Source: Citrobacter youngae
Lineage (GTDB): Bacteria; Pseudomonadota; Gammaproteobacteria; Enterobacterales; Enterobacteriaceae
Assembly (NCBI RefSeq): GCF_003818115.1
Contig: NZ_RPOI01000028.1
Coordinates: 1-61,956 of the forward strand
Length of the DNA stretch: 61,956 bases
Direction: 5' to 3'
Program-made: the position numbers and the translations under genes
In this document: positions 34,407 to 45,185 of the stretch, in pieces
How the letters are laid out: each line of letters begins with the position of its first letter
Position numbering within the stretch: position 1 is the stretch's first letter
The notes under the pieces: model-generated
Told to the model about the DNA's origin: nothing
Seen by the model: only the letters and a program-made list of their open reading frames with translations
Database searches by the model: none

Positions 34407-34467
34407 GCCCGATAAGCACTAGTGCTATCGGGCATCTTGCCAGATACGGCGTCAACGCCTTATCTGG
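34407..34467. repeat. Inverted repeats between convergent tldD and aaeR
   Basis: GCCCGAT ... ATCGGGC surrounds the self-complementary AGCACTAGTGCT (34407-34433). It is followed by a REP-like unit CCAGATACGGCG ... CGCCTTATCTGG (34440-34467). Both may end transcription from either side. Confidence 0.7.
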
Positions 34468-34479
34468 CCTGGACTCTTT

Positions 34480-35409
34480 TTATTTCTCTTTTCCCCGACC
34501 GTACATTCCCTGAAACAGCTGCGCCACATCGACGAAATAGTCTGTCAGATAGTTAATCACCACCTGCACCTTGAGCGGCAGCTTATCCTTTTCGGTATAC
34601 AGCGCATACACCGGACGCGGATCCGACTGGTAGCGGGGGAGCAGGATCTCCACTTCGCCACGATTGATCTCATTGATCACCCACATCAGCGGTACATAGG
34701 CAATGCCCGCGCCTGCGGCCAGCCAGCGCACCAATGTCATCGGATCGTTGGTCACAAAACGTCCCTCTGGGATCAGACGGGTAGAAATCCCCTCCGGGGC
34801 AATTAATTCGAACTCATTATCCGGACGAACGCTGTATTCCAGCCACGAATGATTGCTGAGATCGGCGGGTTTCTCCGGGACACCAAACTGGGCGAGATAA
34901 CTTTTTGCCGCGCAGACCACCATCGGCATAGCCCCCAGACGACGCGAAAAAAGGCTGGAGTCCTGCAGGGCACCCACGCGGATAACCACGTCCAGACCGT
35001 CGGCAATCAGGTCGGGTGCCGGTATTCCCGTCACCAGATTTACCGTCAGCCCAGGATACTCTTTGAGCATTTTTGCGGTCAGTCCGGCGAGGACATTTTG
35101 TGCCATGGTTGAAGAACAACCAATGCGCAGCGTGCCAATGGGCGTGTTGTTAAAAGCATACAGTTGCTCGTGAACATCCTGCGCTTCGTGCAGCATCCGG
35201 CGGCAGCCCTGATAATAAATTTTACCGGCTTCAGTTAGCCCAATGCTACGCGTGCTGCGGTTTAGCAGCTTGACCTGTAGCTCATCTTCCAGTTTTGAGA
35301 CCGTCTGGCTTATCGATGAAACGCTCATTTGTAGCTGTCTTGCGGCGGCGGTGAAGGAGCCCAGTTCGACAACTTTGGCGAACACCGACATACGTTTTAA
35401 TCGTTCCAT
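34480..35409 (-). CDS. aaeR: LysR-type regulator AaeR
   Basis: A 309-residue LysR regulator of the aaeXAB aromatic-acid efflux operon. The N-terminal winged helix reads GSFTAAARQLQMSVSSISQTVSKLED (about 17-42), followed by the effector-binding domain. It is divergent from aaeX, as in E. coli, where aromatic carboxylic acids induce the operon through AaeR. Confidence 0.95.
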   Translation of the reverse strand: MERLKRMSVFAKVVELGSFTAAARQLQMSVSSISQTVSKLEDELQVKLLNRSTRSIGLTEAGKIYYQGCRRMLHEAQDVHEQLYAFNNTPIGTLRIGCSSTMAQNVLAGLTAKMLKEYPGLTVNLVTGIPAPDLIADGLDVVIRVGALQDSSLFSRRLGAMPMVVCAAKSYLAQFGVPEKPADLSNHSWLEYSVRPDNEFELIAPEGISTRLIPEGRFVTNDPMTLVRWLAAGAGIAYVPLMWVINEINRGEVEILLPRYQSDPRPVYALYTEKDKLPLKVQVVINYLTDYFVDVAQLFQGMYGRGKEK

Positions 35410-35426
35410 TGTTCACTCTGGCTTAA

Positions 35427-35444
35427 AAGTGATTTAGATCACAT
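35427..35444. promoter_or_regulatory. Candidate CRP site between aaeR and aaeX
   Basis: AAAGTGATTTAGATCACAT: AGTGA-N6-TCACA matches the CRP consensus at nine of ten core bases. It lies 18 bases upstream of the aaeR start and about 150 before aaeX, so it is better placed to act on aaeR. No experiment is known to me. Confidence 0.6.
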
Positions 35445-35593
35445 AATATAGATAACAGCATAACAGTTACGTTAATATATTATTATTCAAATAACGGCTA
35501 TGTCGCTCTCGCCTGGCTCATCCTTGCCCTTCTCTGCGGTGACATACGCTAGAAAATCTATCATCTGCACTCTCTTACGTTACCAAGGTCAAC

Positions 35594-35797
35594 ATGAGTC
35601 TGTTTCCCGTTATCGTGGTGTTTGGTCTGTCCTTCCCACCGATTTTTTTCGAATTACTTTTGTCACTGGCGATTTTCTGGCTGGTGCGCCGGGTGCTTGT
35701 TCCGACTGGCATCTATGATTTTGTCTGGCATCCGGCTCTGTTTAACACTGCGCTGTATTGCTGTCTGTTCTATTTAATAACGCGCCTGTTCGTTTGA
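35594..35797 (+). CDS. aaeX: Small membrane protein AaeX (DUF1656)
   Basis: A 67-residue protein with two membrane helices. It begins [20 protein letters not shown] and is the first gene of aaeXAB. An AAGGTC ribosome site precedes the ATG. Its role in efflux is not established. It is 7 bases before aaeA. Confidence 0.93.
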   Translation: MSLFPVIVVFGLSFPPIFFELLLSLAIFWLVRRVLVPTGIYDFVWHPALFNTALYCCLFYLITRLFV

Positions 35798-35804
35798 GGT
35801 TGAA

Positions 35805-36737
35805 GTGAAAACACTAACAAGAAAACTCTCCCGCACGGCCATTACCGTGATACTGGTCATTCTGGCCTTCATCGCTATTTTCCGCGCATGGGTGTTCTAC
35901 ACCGAGTCGCCGTGGACGCGTGATGCGCGTTTCAGCGCCGATGTCGTCGCGATTGCGCCGGATGTTGCGGGGCTTATTACCAACGTTAACATCCATGATA
36001 ACCAACTGGTGAAAAAGGATCAGATCCTGTTCACCATCGACCAGCCACGCTATAAGAAAGCCCTTGAGCAGGCCGAAGCTGACGTCGCTTATTATCAGGT
36101 TCTGGCGCAGGAAAAACGCCAGGAGGCCGGTCGTCGTAACCGACTGGGCGTGCAGGCTATGTCTCGCGAAGAGATCGACCAGTCAAACAACGTCCTGCAA
36201 ACCGTATTACACCAGCTTGCAAAAGCACAAGCGACCCGCGACCTGGCAAAATTAGATCTGGAACGTACCGTTATCCGTGCGCCTGCAGACGGATGGGTGA
36301 CTAACCTGAACGTCTATAGCGGTGAATTTATTACGCGCGGCTCCACGGCGGTGGCACTGGTAAAACAGCACTCATTCTATGTACTGGCGTATATGGAAGA
36401 GACCAAACTGGAAGGCGTTCGCCCAGGGTATCGCGCTGAAATCACCCCGCTTGGCAGTAATAATGTGCTGAAAGGCACCGTTGATAGCGTGGCGGCTGGC
36501 GTAACGAATGCCAGCAGCACGCGGGACGCAAAGGGTATGGCGACCATTGATTCCAATCTTGAATGGGTGCGTCTGGCGCAGCGCGTGCCGGTGCGAATTC
36601 GTCTTGATGAGCAGCAGGGAACCTTGTGGCCTGCCGGGACGACGGCGACCGTCGTCATTACCGGCAAGCAGGATCGCGATGCCAGCCAGGAATCTTTCTT
36701 CCGTAAAATGGCACACCGCCTGCGCGAGTTTGGTTAA
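35805..36737 (+). CDS. aaeA: Aromatic acid efflux adaptor AaeA
   Basis: A 310-residue membrane-fusion protein (HlyD/EmrA-like). An N-terminal helix ([19 protein letters not shown]) is followed by the first lipoyl half ([19 protein letters not shown]), a coiled coil, and the second half ([19 protein letters not shown]). GTG at 35805 appears to be the start. It links AaeB to the outer envelope for p-hydroxybenzoate export. Confidence 0.94.
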   Translation: MKTLTRKLSRTAITVILVILAFIAIFRAWVFYTESPWTRDARFSADVVAIAPDVAGLITNVNIHDNQLVKKDQILFTIDQPRYKKALEQAEADVAYYQVLAQEKRQEAGRRNRLGVQAMSREEIDQSNNVLQTVLHQLAKAQATRDLAKLDLERTVIRAPADGWVTNLNVYSGEFITRGSTAVALVKQHSFYVLAYMEETKLEGVRPGYRAEITPLGSNNVLKGTVDSVAAGVTNASSTRDAKGMATIDSNLEWVRLAQRVPVRIRLDEQQGTLWPAGTTATVVITGKQDRDASQESFFRKMAHRLREFG

Positions 36738-36742
36738 TCGCG

Positions 36743-38713
36743 ATGGGTATTTTCTCCATTGCCAACCAGCATATCCGCTTTGCGGTAAAACTGGCCTGCG
36801 CGATTGTACTGGCGCTGTTCGTTGGCTTTCACTTCCAGCTTGAGACCCCTCGCTGGGCGGTACTGACCGCAGCCATTGTGGCGGCAGGCCCGGCCTTTGC
36901 CGCTGGCGGAGAACCTTATTCAGGCGCTATCCGCTATCGCGGCATGTTGCGTATTGTCGGGACATTTATCGGCTGTATTGCCGCACTGATCATTATCATC
37001 AGCATGATCCGCGCCCCGCTATTGATGATCCTGGTGTGTTGTATCTGGGCCGGTTTTTGTACCTGGATCTCTTCACTGGTAAAGATCGAAAACTCCTATG
37101 CCTGGGGGCTTTCGGGTTACACGGCTCTGATTATCGTCATTACCATTCAGGCGGAGCCTCTGCTGACGCCACAATTTGCGCTTGAACGCTGCAGCGAGAT
37201 TGTGATGGGGATTGTCTGCGCTATCATCGCCGACCTGCTCTTTTCGCCCCGTTCAGTGAAACAGGAGATAGATGTCGAGTTAGACAGTCTTCTGGTGGCG
37301 CAATATCAGCTTATGCAACTGTGTATAAAGCATGGCGATAGCGAAGAGGTGGACAAGGCCTGGGGCGCTTTAGTTCGTCGTACGGCGGCGCTGGAAGGTA
37401 TGCGCAGCAACCTGAACATGGAATCCTCACGCTGGGTGCGCGCCAATCGTAGACTCAAGGCATTGAATACGCTGTCGCTCACACTCATCACGCAGTCCTG
37501 CGAAACCTATCTTATTCAGAATACGCGACCAGAACTGATTACAGATACCTTCCGCGAGTTGTTTGATACGCCGGTTGAAACGGTGCAGGACGTACATAAA
37601 CAATTGAAGCGGATGCGCCGCGTGATTGTCTGGACCGGTGAGCGTGATACGCCAGTGACGATCTATAGCTGGGCCGGCGCGGCGACGCGCTACCTGCTGT
37701 TGAAACGCGGTGTGGTCAGCAATACCAAAATTAGCGCTATTGAAGAAGAGATCCTGCAAGGCGAACCGGTGGTGAAGGTGGAATCCGCCGAACATCACCA
37801 TGCGCTGGTCAACTTCTGGCGTACTACGCTGTCCTGTGTGCTGGGAACCTTATTCTGGTTGTGGACCGGCTGGACATCAGGTAGCGGCGCGATGGTCATG
37901 ATAGCAGTCGTCACCTCGCTGGCCATGCGTTTGCCTAACCCCCGCATGGTGGCCATCGACTTTATCTATGGCACGCTGGCAGCATTGCCGTTGGGGGCGC
38001 TCTATTTTCTGGTGATTATCCCCAATACCCAGCAAAGCATGTTGTTGCTGTGTCTGAGTCTGGCGGTGCTGGGATTCTTTCTGGGTATTGAGGTGCAGAA
38101 GCGGCGTCTGGGCTCAATGGGGGCGCTGGCGAGCACCATTAACATTATCGTGCTTGATAACCCGATGACGTTCCACTTTAGTCAGTTCCTCGACAGTGCA
38201 CTGGGGCAGATTGTTGGCTGCGTATTGGCGTTTATCGTTATTCTGTTGGTGCGGGATAACTCGCGTGACAGAACAGGTCGTGTGTTGCTTAACCAGTTTG
38301 TGTCGGCAGCGGTCTCCGCAATGACCACCAATGTTGTGCGCCGTAAAGAAAACCACCTTCCGGCGTTGTATCAGCAGCTGTTTTTACTGATGAACAAATT
38401 CCCCGGCGATCTGGCAAAGTTCCGCCTGGCACTGACGATGATTATTGCTCATCAGCGTTTACGTGATGCGCCTGTACCGGTAAACGACGATTTATCGGCG
38501 TTTCATCGCCAGCTTCGCCGTACCGCCGATCAAGTTATTTCTGCAGTCAATGATGACAAACGCCGACGCTACTTTGGTCAGTTGCTGGAGGAGCTTGATA
38601 TCTACCAGGAAAAATTAACGCTTTGGGAAGCCCCGCCTCAGGTGACGGAGCCAGTGAAACGACTCACGGGAATGTTGCACAAATACCAGCATGCGCTGAC
38701 CAGCAATTCATAA
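36743..38713 (+). CDS. aaeB: Aromatic acid efflux transporter AaeB
   Basis: A 656-residue inner-membrane exporter of the FUSC/PET family. It has two blocks of about five to six membrane helices (residues 10-165 and 360-515), each followed by a large cytoplasmic domain. In E. coli it relieves stress from p-hydroxybenzoic acid and related aromatic acids. It starts 5 bases after aaeA. Confidence 0.95.
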   Translation: MGIFSIANQHIRFAVKLACAIVLALFVGFHFQLETPRWAVLTAAIVAAGPAFAAGGEPYSGAIRYRGMLRIVGTFIGCIAALIIIISMIRAPLLMILVCCIWAGFCTWISSLVKIENSYAWGLSGYTALIIVITIQAEPLLTPQFALERCSEIVMGIVCAIIADLLFSPRSVKQEIDVELDSLLVAQYQLMQLCIKHGDSEEVDKAWGALVRRTAALEGMRSNLNMESSRWVRANRRLKALNTLSLTLITQSCETYLIQNTRPELITDTFRELFDTPVETVQDVHKQLKRMRRVIVWTGERDTPVTIYSWAGAATRYLLLKRGVVSNTKISAIEEEILQGEPVVKVESAEHHHALVNFWRTTLSCVLGTLFWLWTGWTSGSGAMVMIAVVTSLAMRLPNPRMVAIDFIYGTLAALPLGALYFLVIIPNTQQSMLLLCLSLAVLGFFLGIEVQKRRLGSMGALASTINIIVLDNPMTFHFSQFLDSALGQIVGCVLAFIVILLVRDNSRDRTGRVLLNQFVSAAVSAMTTNVVRRKENHLPALYQQLFLLMNKFPGDLAKFRLALTMIIAHQRLRDAPVPVNDDLSAFHRQLRRTADQVISAVNDDKRRRYFGQLLEELDIYQEKLTLWEAPPQVTEPVKRLTGMLHKYQHALTSNS

Positions 38714-38720
38714 CTCATCT

Positions 38721-38752
38721 AACCGGAAGAGGATATCTCTTCCGGTTTCAGT
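38721..38752. terminator. Bidirectional terminator between aaeB and the LysR gene
   Basis: AACCGGAAGAG, GATAT, CTCTTCCGGTT: a perfect 11-bp stem between two convergent genes, with a short T-rich stretch after it. Confidence 0.82.
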
Positions 38753-38753
38753 T

Positions 38754-39656
38754 TTACCGCCCCTGTAATGTCATGATAAACGCGTTCATTAATGTGGAGA
38801 GCTGTTCGTCGAACCAGTAGGCATAAAGATCGGCTGGAATAGGGTCATTCAACGGTAAGAAACGAACGCCTGGCCAGTGGATCAATCCGCAGGTTTCTGG
38901 CAGCAAAGAGAGACCAATTCCTGCGCTAACCAGCGCCAGCGCTGTTTGCGGTTCGTTAACCTGGTGGGTAATCAGAGGATAAAATCCTACCTCAACACAG
39001 CGGTCATGTACCTGACGGGCGAAATTGCTTTGATTGAATGAAAGCGAAATGATGGGGCGTTCAGCGAGCATCGCCAGTGAGACGCTTTGGTGTTGGCAGA
39101 GAGGATCGTGTTCAGGTACGGCGAGAGCAACCGCTTCGCGGGAAATCAATTGGCTACGAATATTCGTCTCGGATTGGGGCAGTACGTTCCGGCTAATCGC
39201 AATATCAATCGTCCGGGCATGCAAGGCTTCAATTTGCTGATGTTGGGAAAGCTCCTGCAAACTCCAGTTTACGTACGGCTGTTGCTTCTTAAAGTCCTTT
39301 AGACGTGTCAGCAGCGTTCCCCACAATGCGCTACCGACTATCCCAATGTTGAAATGCTGATGTTCGCTACGGCCAATCTGCCGCACATAATTGAGGGATT
39401 GATCGGTGGTACTCAGGATACGATCGACTTCCGTTTTCAATACCTGCCCGGCTCGCGTGAGAACCACTTTACGGCTGGTACGTTCAAATAGCGTCGTTTC
39501 AAGGATCTCTTCCAGTTCTTTAATCTGCATACTCAACGGCGGTTGAGAGATGTTTAACCGGGCCGCGGCCCGGCCAAAGTGCAGCTCGTCAGCGAGAACC
39601 TGAAAATAACGCAATGTTCGAAGACGAATTCGGCTATTGGCCTGGAGATCAATCAT
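38754..39656 (-). CDS. LysR-type regulator, XapR-like
   Basis: A 300-residue LysR protein. The N-terminal DNA-binding part RYFQVLADELHFGRAAARLN, the motif IGIVGSALWG, and late VNEPQTALALVSAGIGLSL and IPADLYAYW all resemble E. coli XapR as I remember it. It is the last gene of a leftward set after a nucleoside phosphorylase and a transporter, the same order as xapA-xapB-xapR. It probably activates that set in response to a purine nucleoside. Identity as true XapR is not certain. Confidence 0.75.
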   Translation of the reverse strand: MIDLQANSRIRLRTLRYFQVLADELHFGRAAARLNISQPPLSMQIKELEEILETTLFERTSRKVVLTRAGQVLKTEVDRILSTTDQSLNYVRQIGRSEHQHFNIGIVGSALWGTLLTRLKDFKKQQPYVNWSLQELSQHQQIEALHARTIDIAISRNVLPQSETNIRSQLISREAVALAVPEHDPLCQHQSVSLAMLAERPIISLSFNQSNFARQVHDRCVEVGFYPLITHQVNEPQTALALVSAGIGLSLLPETCGLIHWPGVRFLPLNDPIPADLYAYWFDEQLSTLMNAFIMTLQGR

Positions 39657-39714
39657 GCTGGTTACGCGTAAGAGAGGGAGAGAAATGGCATCATGCCGTC
39701 CTCCCCAAAGCTTG

Positions 39715-40920
39715 TCAAACCGCAGCGGATGGCGGGCGGGCGAGACGCTCGGCCTGGCTGCAGGTGACAGCGATAACCAGCGTCAGCAGTAACACACAAT
39801 AGGCGACAGTTGACGTATTCACCGCCCCCTGCAGACCAAAGTGGCTGTTTACCATGGAGGAGACGCTGGCAAACAGTAGCGTGCCCACTGTGCCGCACGT
39901 CAACAAGGCGGAGATCAAGGTTGGTGAACTGCGACTCACCTGCAGTGAACCATAGCTCATCAGGCCGGAGAATAAACCGGAGTTAAAGAAACCAAACACG
40001 CCGCACGCTATCAGAATCAGCGTGGTATTGTTGCTGTTGGCAATCAGCGCAATAGAGACCAGACCAATGCTTGCGCAGATCAGCAGGAAAGTGCGCAGTT
40101 TCATCCATTTCACGGTGAACTGATTCAGGAACAGGCCAATGGCTTTCGTCACCCAATACACAGTAGTGAATAGCGCGGCATCCTGCGCCTGAAGTGTAAA
40201 ACGCGATTGCAGGTAGCCCGGTGTCCACATGGTAAAAATGGGTTCAGCCAGCAGGAAAGCAAAGAGAGTAAAACAGATCAAATAGACAGAGATCCCCCAG
40301 GGTTCTGACTCTTCCGTTTTCTCGTGTTGCTGCGGCTGCGCAGCCTCTGTCGATGGGAAGCGACAACGCAGGGTAAGTGCCAACATCAACGCGCCCAGAC
40401 CGCCCATAATCCCATACATCGCAATCCAACTGGCACCCAGTTTAAACATCCAGGCTAACAGTAAGGAAAGGGTTGCTCCGGCAAAGCTGAAAAAGAAATC
40501 GGTAAAAATCAGGCTGGAAGAGCGGCTCTTTTCATCGGGATTAATACGGACCACCAGATAACTGCCGATGGTCATAAACACGCCCCCGCAGGCACCAATT
40601 CCGGCCACTGCAACGCTAAACAGCGTTAAGGTTGGTTGGATAAAAAGTACTACGCTGATAATCACGGTGAGCGTTGCAGCAATAACTAATGGTTTTTTCA
40701 GCCCCCATTTTTTCATCAGAATGCCGCCAAGCATAATAGGCACAAACATTCCGATGTTCATCAGAGTAAAGACCTGCCCGATAAAGCTGGGGTCTTTATG
40801 AAAAGCGGCACAAAGTGGCCCAAGCACAATCCCCAGTGTCGACACCAGTGCGCCAACAAAGTAATAGCTCAGGTACGAAACGGCATTGAGATTTGCGCGA
40901 GAAAACTGATTGTCTGGCAT
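39715..40920 (-). CDS. MFS transporter, TsgA-like, probable nucleoside importer
   Basis: A 401-residue major-facilitator protein with about twelve helices. The stretches MNIGMFVPIMLGGILMKKWGLK, SLIFTDFFFSFAGA and LLTCGTVGTLLFA resemble TsgA. Its place between a purine nucleoside phosphorylase (50 bases upstream) and a XapR-like regulator (58 bases downstream) suggests nucleoside uptake. In E. coli this position holds XapB, from a different family. The substrate is inferred from context only. Confidence 0.72.
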   Translation of the reverse strand: MPDNQFSRANLNAVSYLSYYFVGALVSTLGIVLGPLCAAFHKDPSFIGQVFTLMNIGMFVPIMLGGILMKKWGLKKPLVIAATLTVIISVVLFIQPTLTLFSVAVAGIGACGGVFMTIGSYLVVRINPDEKSRSSSLIFTDFFFSFAGATLSLLLAWMFKLGASWIAMYGIMGGLGALMLALTLRCRFPSTEAAQPQQHEKTEESEPWGISVYLICFTLFAFLLAEPIFTMWTPGYLQSRFTLQAQDAALFTTVYWVTKAIGLFLNQFTVKWMKLRTFLLICASIGLVSIALIANSNNTTLILIACGVFGFFNSGLFSGLMSYGSLQVSRSSPTLISALLTCGTVGTLLFASVSSMVNSHFGLQGAVNTSTVAYCVLLLTLVIAVTCSQAERLARPPSAAV

Positions 40921-40970
40921 AACTTTTCTCCAGACGGAGCAGGGCGACCTGTCCGTCTACGGAACCACGA

Positions 40971-41804
40971 TCAGGCGTACTGCTTGAGGAACTGGCTGAT
41001 CAAACGAATAAAATCTTCGGTTACCATGGCAGCGCATTTCAGCGTTTGTTCATGGGAAAGCTCAACATCACTGAGACCTTCAGCCATATTTGTGATGGCT
41101 GAAACGGCCAGTACTTTCAGGCCACAGTGGCGTGCAGCTATCACTTCCGGTACCACCGACATACCGACGACATCGCCGCCCATACGCTGCATCATGCGAA
41201 TCTCCGCAGCCGTCTCAAAATTAGGTCCAGGATAAGAGACAAAAGCCCCTTCATGAAGCGTGATACCCAACTGCTCTGCGGCACCGTGAAGCTGCTGGCG
41301 CAGTTCGCGATCGTATGCGTTAGCGAGGCTAAAGAAGCGAGGACCAAAGCGTTCATCGTTCGGCCCGACAAGTGGGGTAGATGGCATGGTGTTGATGTGA
41401 TCGTTGAGGGCGACCAGACTACCTGCAGGAATATCTACGTTCAGCGAACCCGCGGCGTTGGTACAGAATAAAAATTCGCAGCCCAACAGTTTAAAGGTAC
41501 GTACGGCATGGGTCATGATGCCCATTCCCAGCCCTTCATAAAAATGCCCACGTCCCTTCATGCAGATGAGGTCGATACCATAAAGCGTTCCCATCACCAC
41601 TTCCCCGGCATGGCCGATTACGGTGCTGACCGGAAACCCAGGTAATTGTTGATATGAAAGCGTGGTTTTATTTTCCATGCGATCGGCAAGAGCCCCCAGA
41701 CCTGACCCAAGTATCAGAGCGATACGTGGATGAAAATTGGGTTTTGCAGAACGCAGAATTTCAGCCGCTTCATACGGGGTATCGTTGACAACAGACATGG
41801 ACAT
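40971..41804 (-). CDS. xapA: Purine nucleoside phosphorylase, XapA-like
   Basis: A 277-residue trimeric-type phosphorylase (PNP-II), the same length as E. coli XapA, which splits xanthosine, inosine and guanosine with phosphate. The phosphate-binding region is ILGSGLGALADRMEN; GRGHFYEG, FCTNAAGSL and the purine-site VSYPGPNFETAAEIRMM follow, then ITNMAEGLSDVELSHEQT. It starts a leftward cassette with an MFS transporter and a LysR regulator. Symbol given by similarity; orthology should be checked. Confidence 0.85.
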   Translation of the reverse strand: MSMSVVNDTPYEAAEILRSAKPNFHPRIALILGSGLGALADRMENKTTLSYQQLPGFPVSTVIGHAGEVVMGTLYGIDLICMKGRGHFYEGLGMGIMTHAVRTFKLLGCEFLFCTNAAGSLNVDIPAGSLVALNDHINTMPSTPLVGPNDERFGPRFFSLANAYDRELRQQLHGAAEQLGITLHEGAFVSYPGPNFETAAEIRMMQRMGGDVVGMSVVPEVIAARHCGLKVLAVSAITNMAEGLSDVELSHEQTLKCAAMVTEDFIRLISQFLKQYA

Positions 41805-42222
41805 ATCGACTCCAGAGACTATTCAGTTGCATGCATTTTGTGGAGGCTTCAATTACAAATCCAATATGATAAATGCGGTTATTGATATGATTTTTATATT
41901 GAAAAAATCAGATAAATATCGGATCTATTATTTTTCAGAAAGTTATGGCCAACCTGTTTCATACTGTTTCCGAAACGCAGTCATAGGATTGCACAAAAAT
42001 GTGATGTATCTCTCTTTGTCTAAACGATGAACAGTTCATTCCTGACGTATTACGCACACTGAGGCAGGGCTATACTTAAGACGAGTATTTAGCTGGGGGT
42101 GGTAAACGATGCCTGGACCGCAGGAACATAAAATTTTGCTGGCGGGATAGGGGAAACAGGTTGAGGAAGACCCTGCATATCGGTGGTCTGTGGAGTAACT
42201 GGCGTCGGGATGGTGGCTATAG
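41805..42222. promoter_or_regulatory. Control region between the xapA-like gene and yhcO
   Basis: 418 bases with no complete gene. Next to xapA it is AT-rich and holds CAATA-N13-TATTG (41862-41884), a possible LysR site. ATGAACAGTTCAT at 42027-42039 is a perfect palindrome. Near yhcO (42083-42222) a 45-codon frame without ATG ends in a TGA that overlaps the yhcO ATG. Confidence 0.45.
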
Positions 42223-42507
42223 ATGAATATCTATACGTTTGATTTTGACGAGATTGAAAATCAGAGTGATTTCTACCGTGAGTTTGCACGTACATTCGGT
42301 CTGGCCCGGGAAAAGGTGGTCGATTTAGATTCTTTGTGGGAGGTTGTGGTTGGGGAAATCTTGCCTTTACCTCTGGAAATCGAATTTGTTCATTTACCGG
42401 ATAAGTTACGCAGGCGATATGGTGCGCTGATTTTACTGTTCGATGAAGCAGAAGAAGAGCTCGAAGGACAGTTACGCTTTAACGTTCGTCACTCAAAACA
42501 GGTATAA
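42223..42507 (+). CDS. yhcO: Barstar-family protein YhcO
   Basis: A 94-residue barstar homologue. It begins [18 protein letters not shown], with the barstar-type [32 protein letters not shown]. Barstar inhibits barnase-type ribonucleases. No intact ribonuclease gene is adjacent here, so the target is unknown. It is slightly longer than E. coli YhcO (90) through four C-terminal residues. Confidence 0.88.
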   Translation: MNIYTFDFDEIENQSDFYREFARTFGLAREKVVDLDSLWEVVVGEILPLPLEIEFVHLPDKLRRRYGALILLFDEAEEELEGQLRFNVRHSKQV

Positions 42508-42550
42508 AAAAGCCCCCGGCAGGCGGGGGCAAGTCGTCGGACTAGACGAC
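42508..42550. terminator. Bidirectional terminator between yhcO and yhcN
   Basis: AAAAAAGCCCCC, GGCAG, GCGGGGGC is followed by a second small stem, CGTCGGACTAGACGACG. The genes converge here. Confidence 0.7.
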
Positions 42551-42556
42551 GAGGGT

Positions 42557-42823
42557 TTATTTGTACAATTCTGCGGTTGCATGCCAGTGAGCACCTTCAC
42601 GGAGTTCAGTGACACGATAGCTGCTGGCGCCCGCTTTTTCTGCTTTAGCGGTGATTGCCTGACGCATATCCATTGGTGAGCTACCGATCTGAGATACAGA
42701 GATGGTACCCATGGATTGCAGATTCTGTGCTTCTTGCGAGTTCACCTGATTAACAGCGGCGCTTGCACCGAAAGAGAGAACTGAGAGAAGGCTTAAAGTT
42801 GCAACAGTGGTTTTGATTTTCAT
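42557..42823 (-). CDS. yhcN: Stress-induced periplasmic protein YhcN (DUF1471)
   Basis: An 88-residue small secreted protein of the BhsA/McbA family. The signal peptide is MKIKTTVATLSLLSVLSFGA ending SAA. The mature part has the family repeat NLQSMGTISVSQIG and ELREGAHWHATAELYK. In E. coli YhcN responds to cytoplasmic acid and peroxide. The start at 42823 is chosen over upstream ATGs because it begins the signal peptide and has GAGG upstream. Confidence 0.92.
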   Translation of the reverse strand: MKIKTTVATLSLLSVLSFGASAAVNQVNSQEAQNLQSMGTISVSQIGSSPMDMRQAITAKAEKAGASSYRVTELREGAHWHATAELYK

Positions 42824-43200
42824 GATATTTACCTCGTCGAATTCTTTTACTAGGGGTCTTTGTTTCGTGACCCTCATCACAAAATCAAGTATACACTAAT
42901 CACGCGATAAATTAATACCACGCTAATTGTTTCTATGGTAATCAAGTGTTAAAAAAATTATTTTTTATAACTATATGGAATTAAAAATACAGGTTAGAAC
43001 TTGTTTTTAAAAATAAAATCAATAAATTCATGAGGATATGATATTTTGCAAATTGTGCGTTTTTGATTGGGATCATTCACTGTGTGAATGTATTTTGGCG
43101 GTGAAACGCACTATTTGTTAAATGTTCGGTAGTGGAAAGTTGAGAAGGGGAGCAGAAAAGAGAGATTTTTCCCCGCCACAGGGCGTGACGGGGAAGGGGA
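42824..43200. promoter_or_regulatory. yhcN promoter region and end of argR
   Basis: 377 bases, AT-rich, without a gene. On the minus strand TATACT lies about 65 bases before yhcN (GTGTATACTTG). At 43171-43193 CCCCGCCAC and GTGACGGGG form a stem that likely ends argR transcription. Confidence 0.55.
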
Positions 43201-43674
<474 letters not shown>

Positions 43675-43719
43675 TCACCCGTAATATGGCGGTAGAAACA
43701 ACATTATTGTGCATACAGA

Positions 43720-43733
43720 TGAATTTTTATGCA
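43720..43733 (-). promoter_or_regulatory. ARG box upstream of argR
   Basis: TGAATTTTTATGCA is close to the ARG consensus (TGAATNNNNATTCA), about 50 bases before the argR start. A poorer neighbouring half site (ATTGTGCATAC) precedes it. Autoregulation of argR is known in E. coli. Confidence 0.6.
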
Positions 43734-43842
43734 AACGGTCTGCCTCGTTCAAGGCTGAAATAATGTTATGAAAGAGCGGAATTTTATCAAATTTCGTTAT
43801 CAAGAAACATGCCTGTGTCACGGCTCGCAAATAAGATTAAAA

Positions 43843-43857
43843 GTAAATTAAATGTTA
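43843..43857. promoter_or_regulatory. ArcA box upstream of mdh
   Basis: GTAAATTAAATGTTA differs from the ArcA consensus GTTAATTAAATGTTA at a single base. Anaerobic repression of mdh by ArcA is established in E. coli. The distance to the mdh start is about 250 bases. Confidence 0.7.
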
Positions 43858-43942
43858 TCAAATTGATGTTGTTTTGAGATGGCTGTAGGGTATATTGTCA
43901 GCACCTGTTGGAAAGTTGCTCTACTGTGCGAGTGGTTTTGAA

Positions 43943-43971
43943 TTACGTAACTTAGGTTTTATTTTACGTAA
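43943..43971. promoter_or_regulatory. Two TTACGTAA palindromes 21 bp apart, upstream of mdh
   Basis: TTACGTAA occurs at 43943-43950 and 43964-43971. The spacing is two helical turns, so a protein could contact both from one face. I cannot name the factor. Confidence 0.4.
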
Positions 43972-44029
43972 GTTAAATGCATAAAAGCCAAATTTGCGTG
44001 ACTACGCATTCTTGACGCGTGGTTATTGA

Positions 44030-45043
<1,014 letters not shown>

Positions 45044-45051
45044 CTCTTTTC

Positions 45052-45132
45052 GGTAGGCCTGATAAGACGTTTTGCGTCGCCATCAGGCATACAGATGCCG
45101 GATGCGGCGTAAACACCTTATCCGGCCTACAA
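45052..45132. repeat. BIME: two REP units downstream of mdh
   Basis: GGTAGGCCTGATAAGACG with its inverted half, then GATGCCGGATGCGGCGT and CCTTATCCGGCCTAC. These are two opposed REP units between mdh and degS. Confidence 0.88.
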
Positions 45133-45145
45133 GCCCATCGAAATG

Positions 45146-45177
45146 TTAAAAAAACCGGATGATTTCCGGTTTTTTTA
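45146..45177. terminator. Bidirectional terminator between mdh and degS
   Basis: AAAAAAACCGGA, TGAT, TTCCGGTTTTTTT: a stem with long A- and T-runs on both sides, serving the two convergent genes. Confidence 0.92.
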
Positions 45178-45185
45178 TATCCGCG

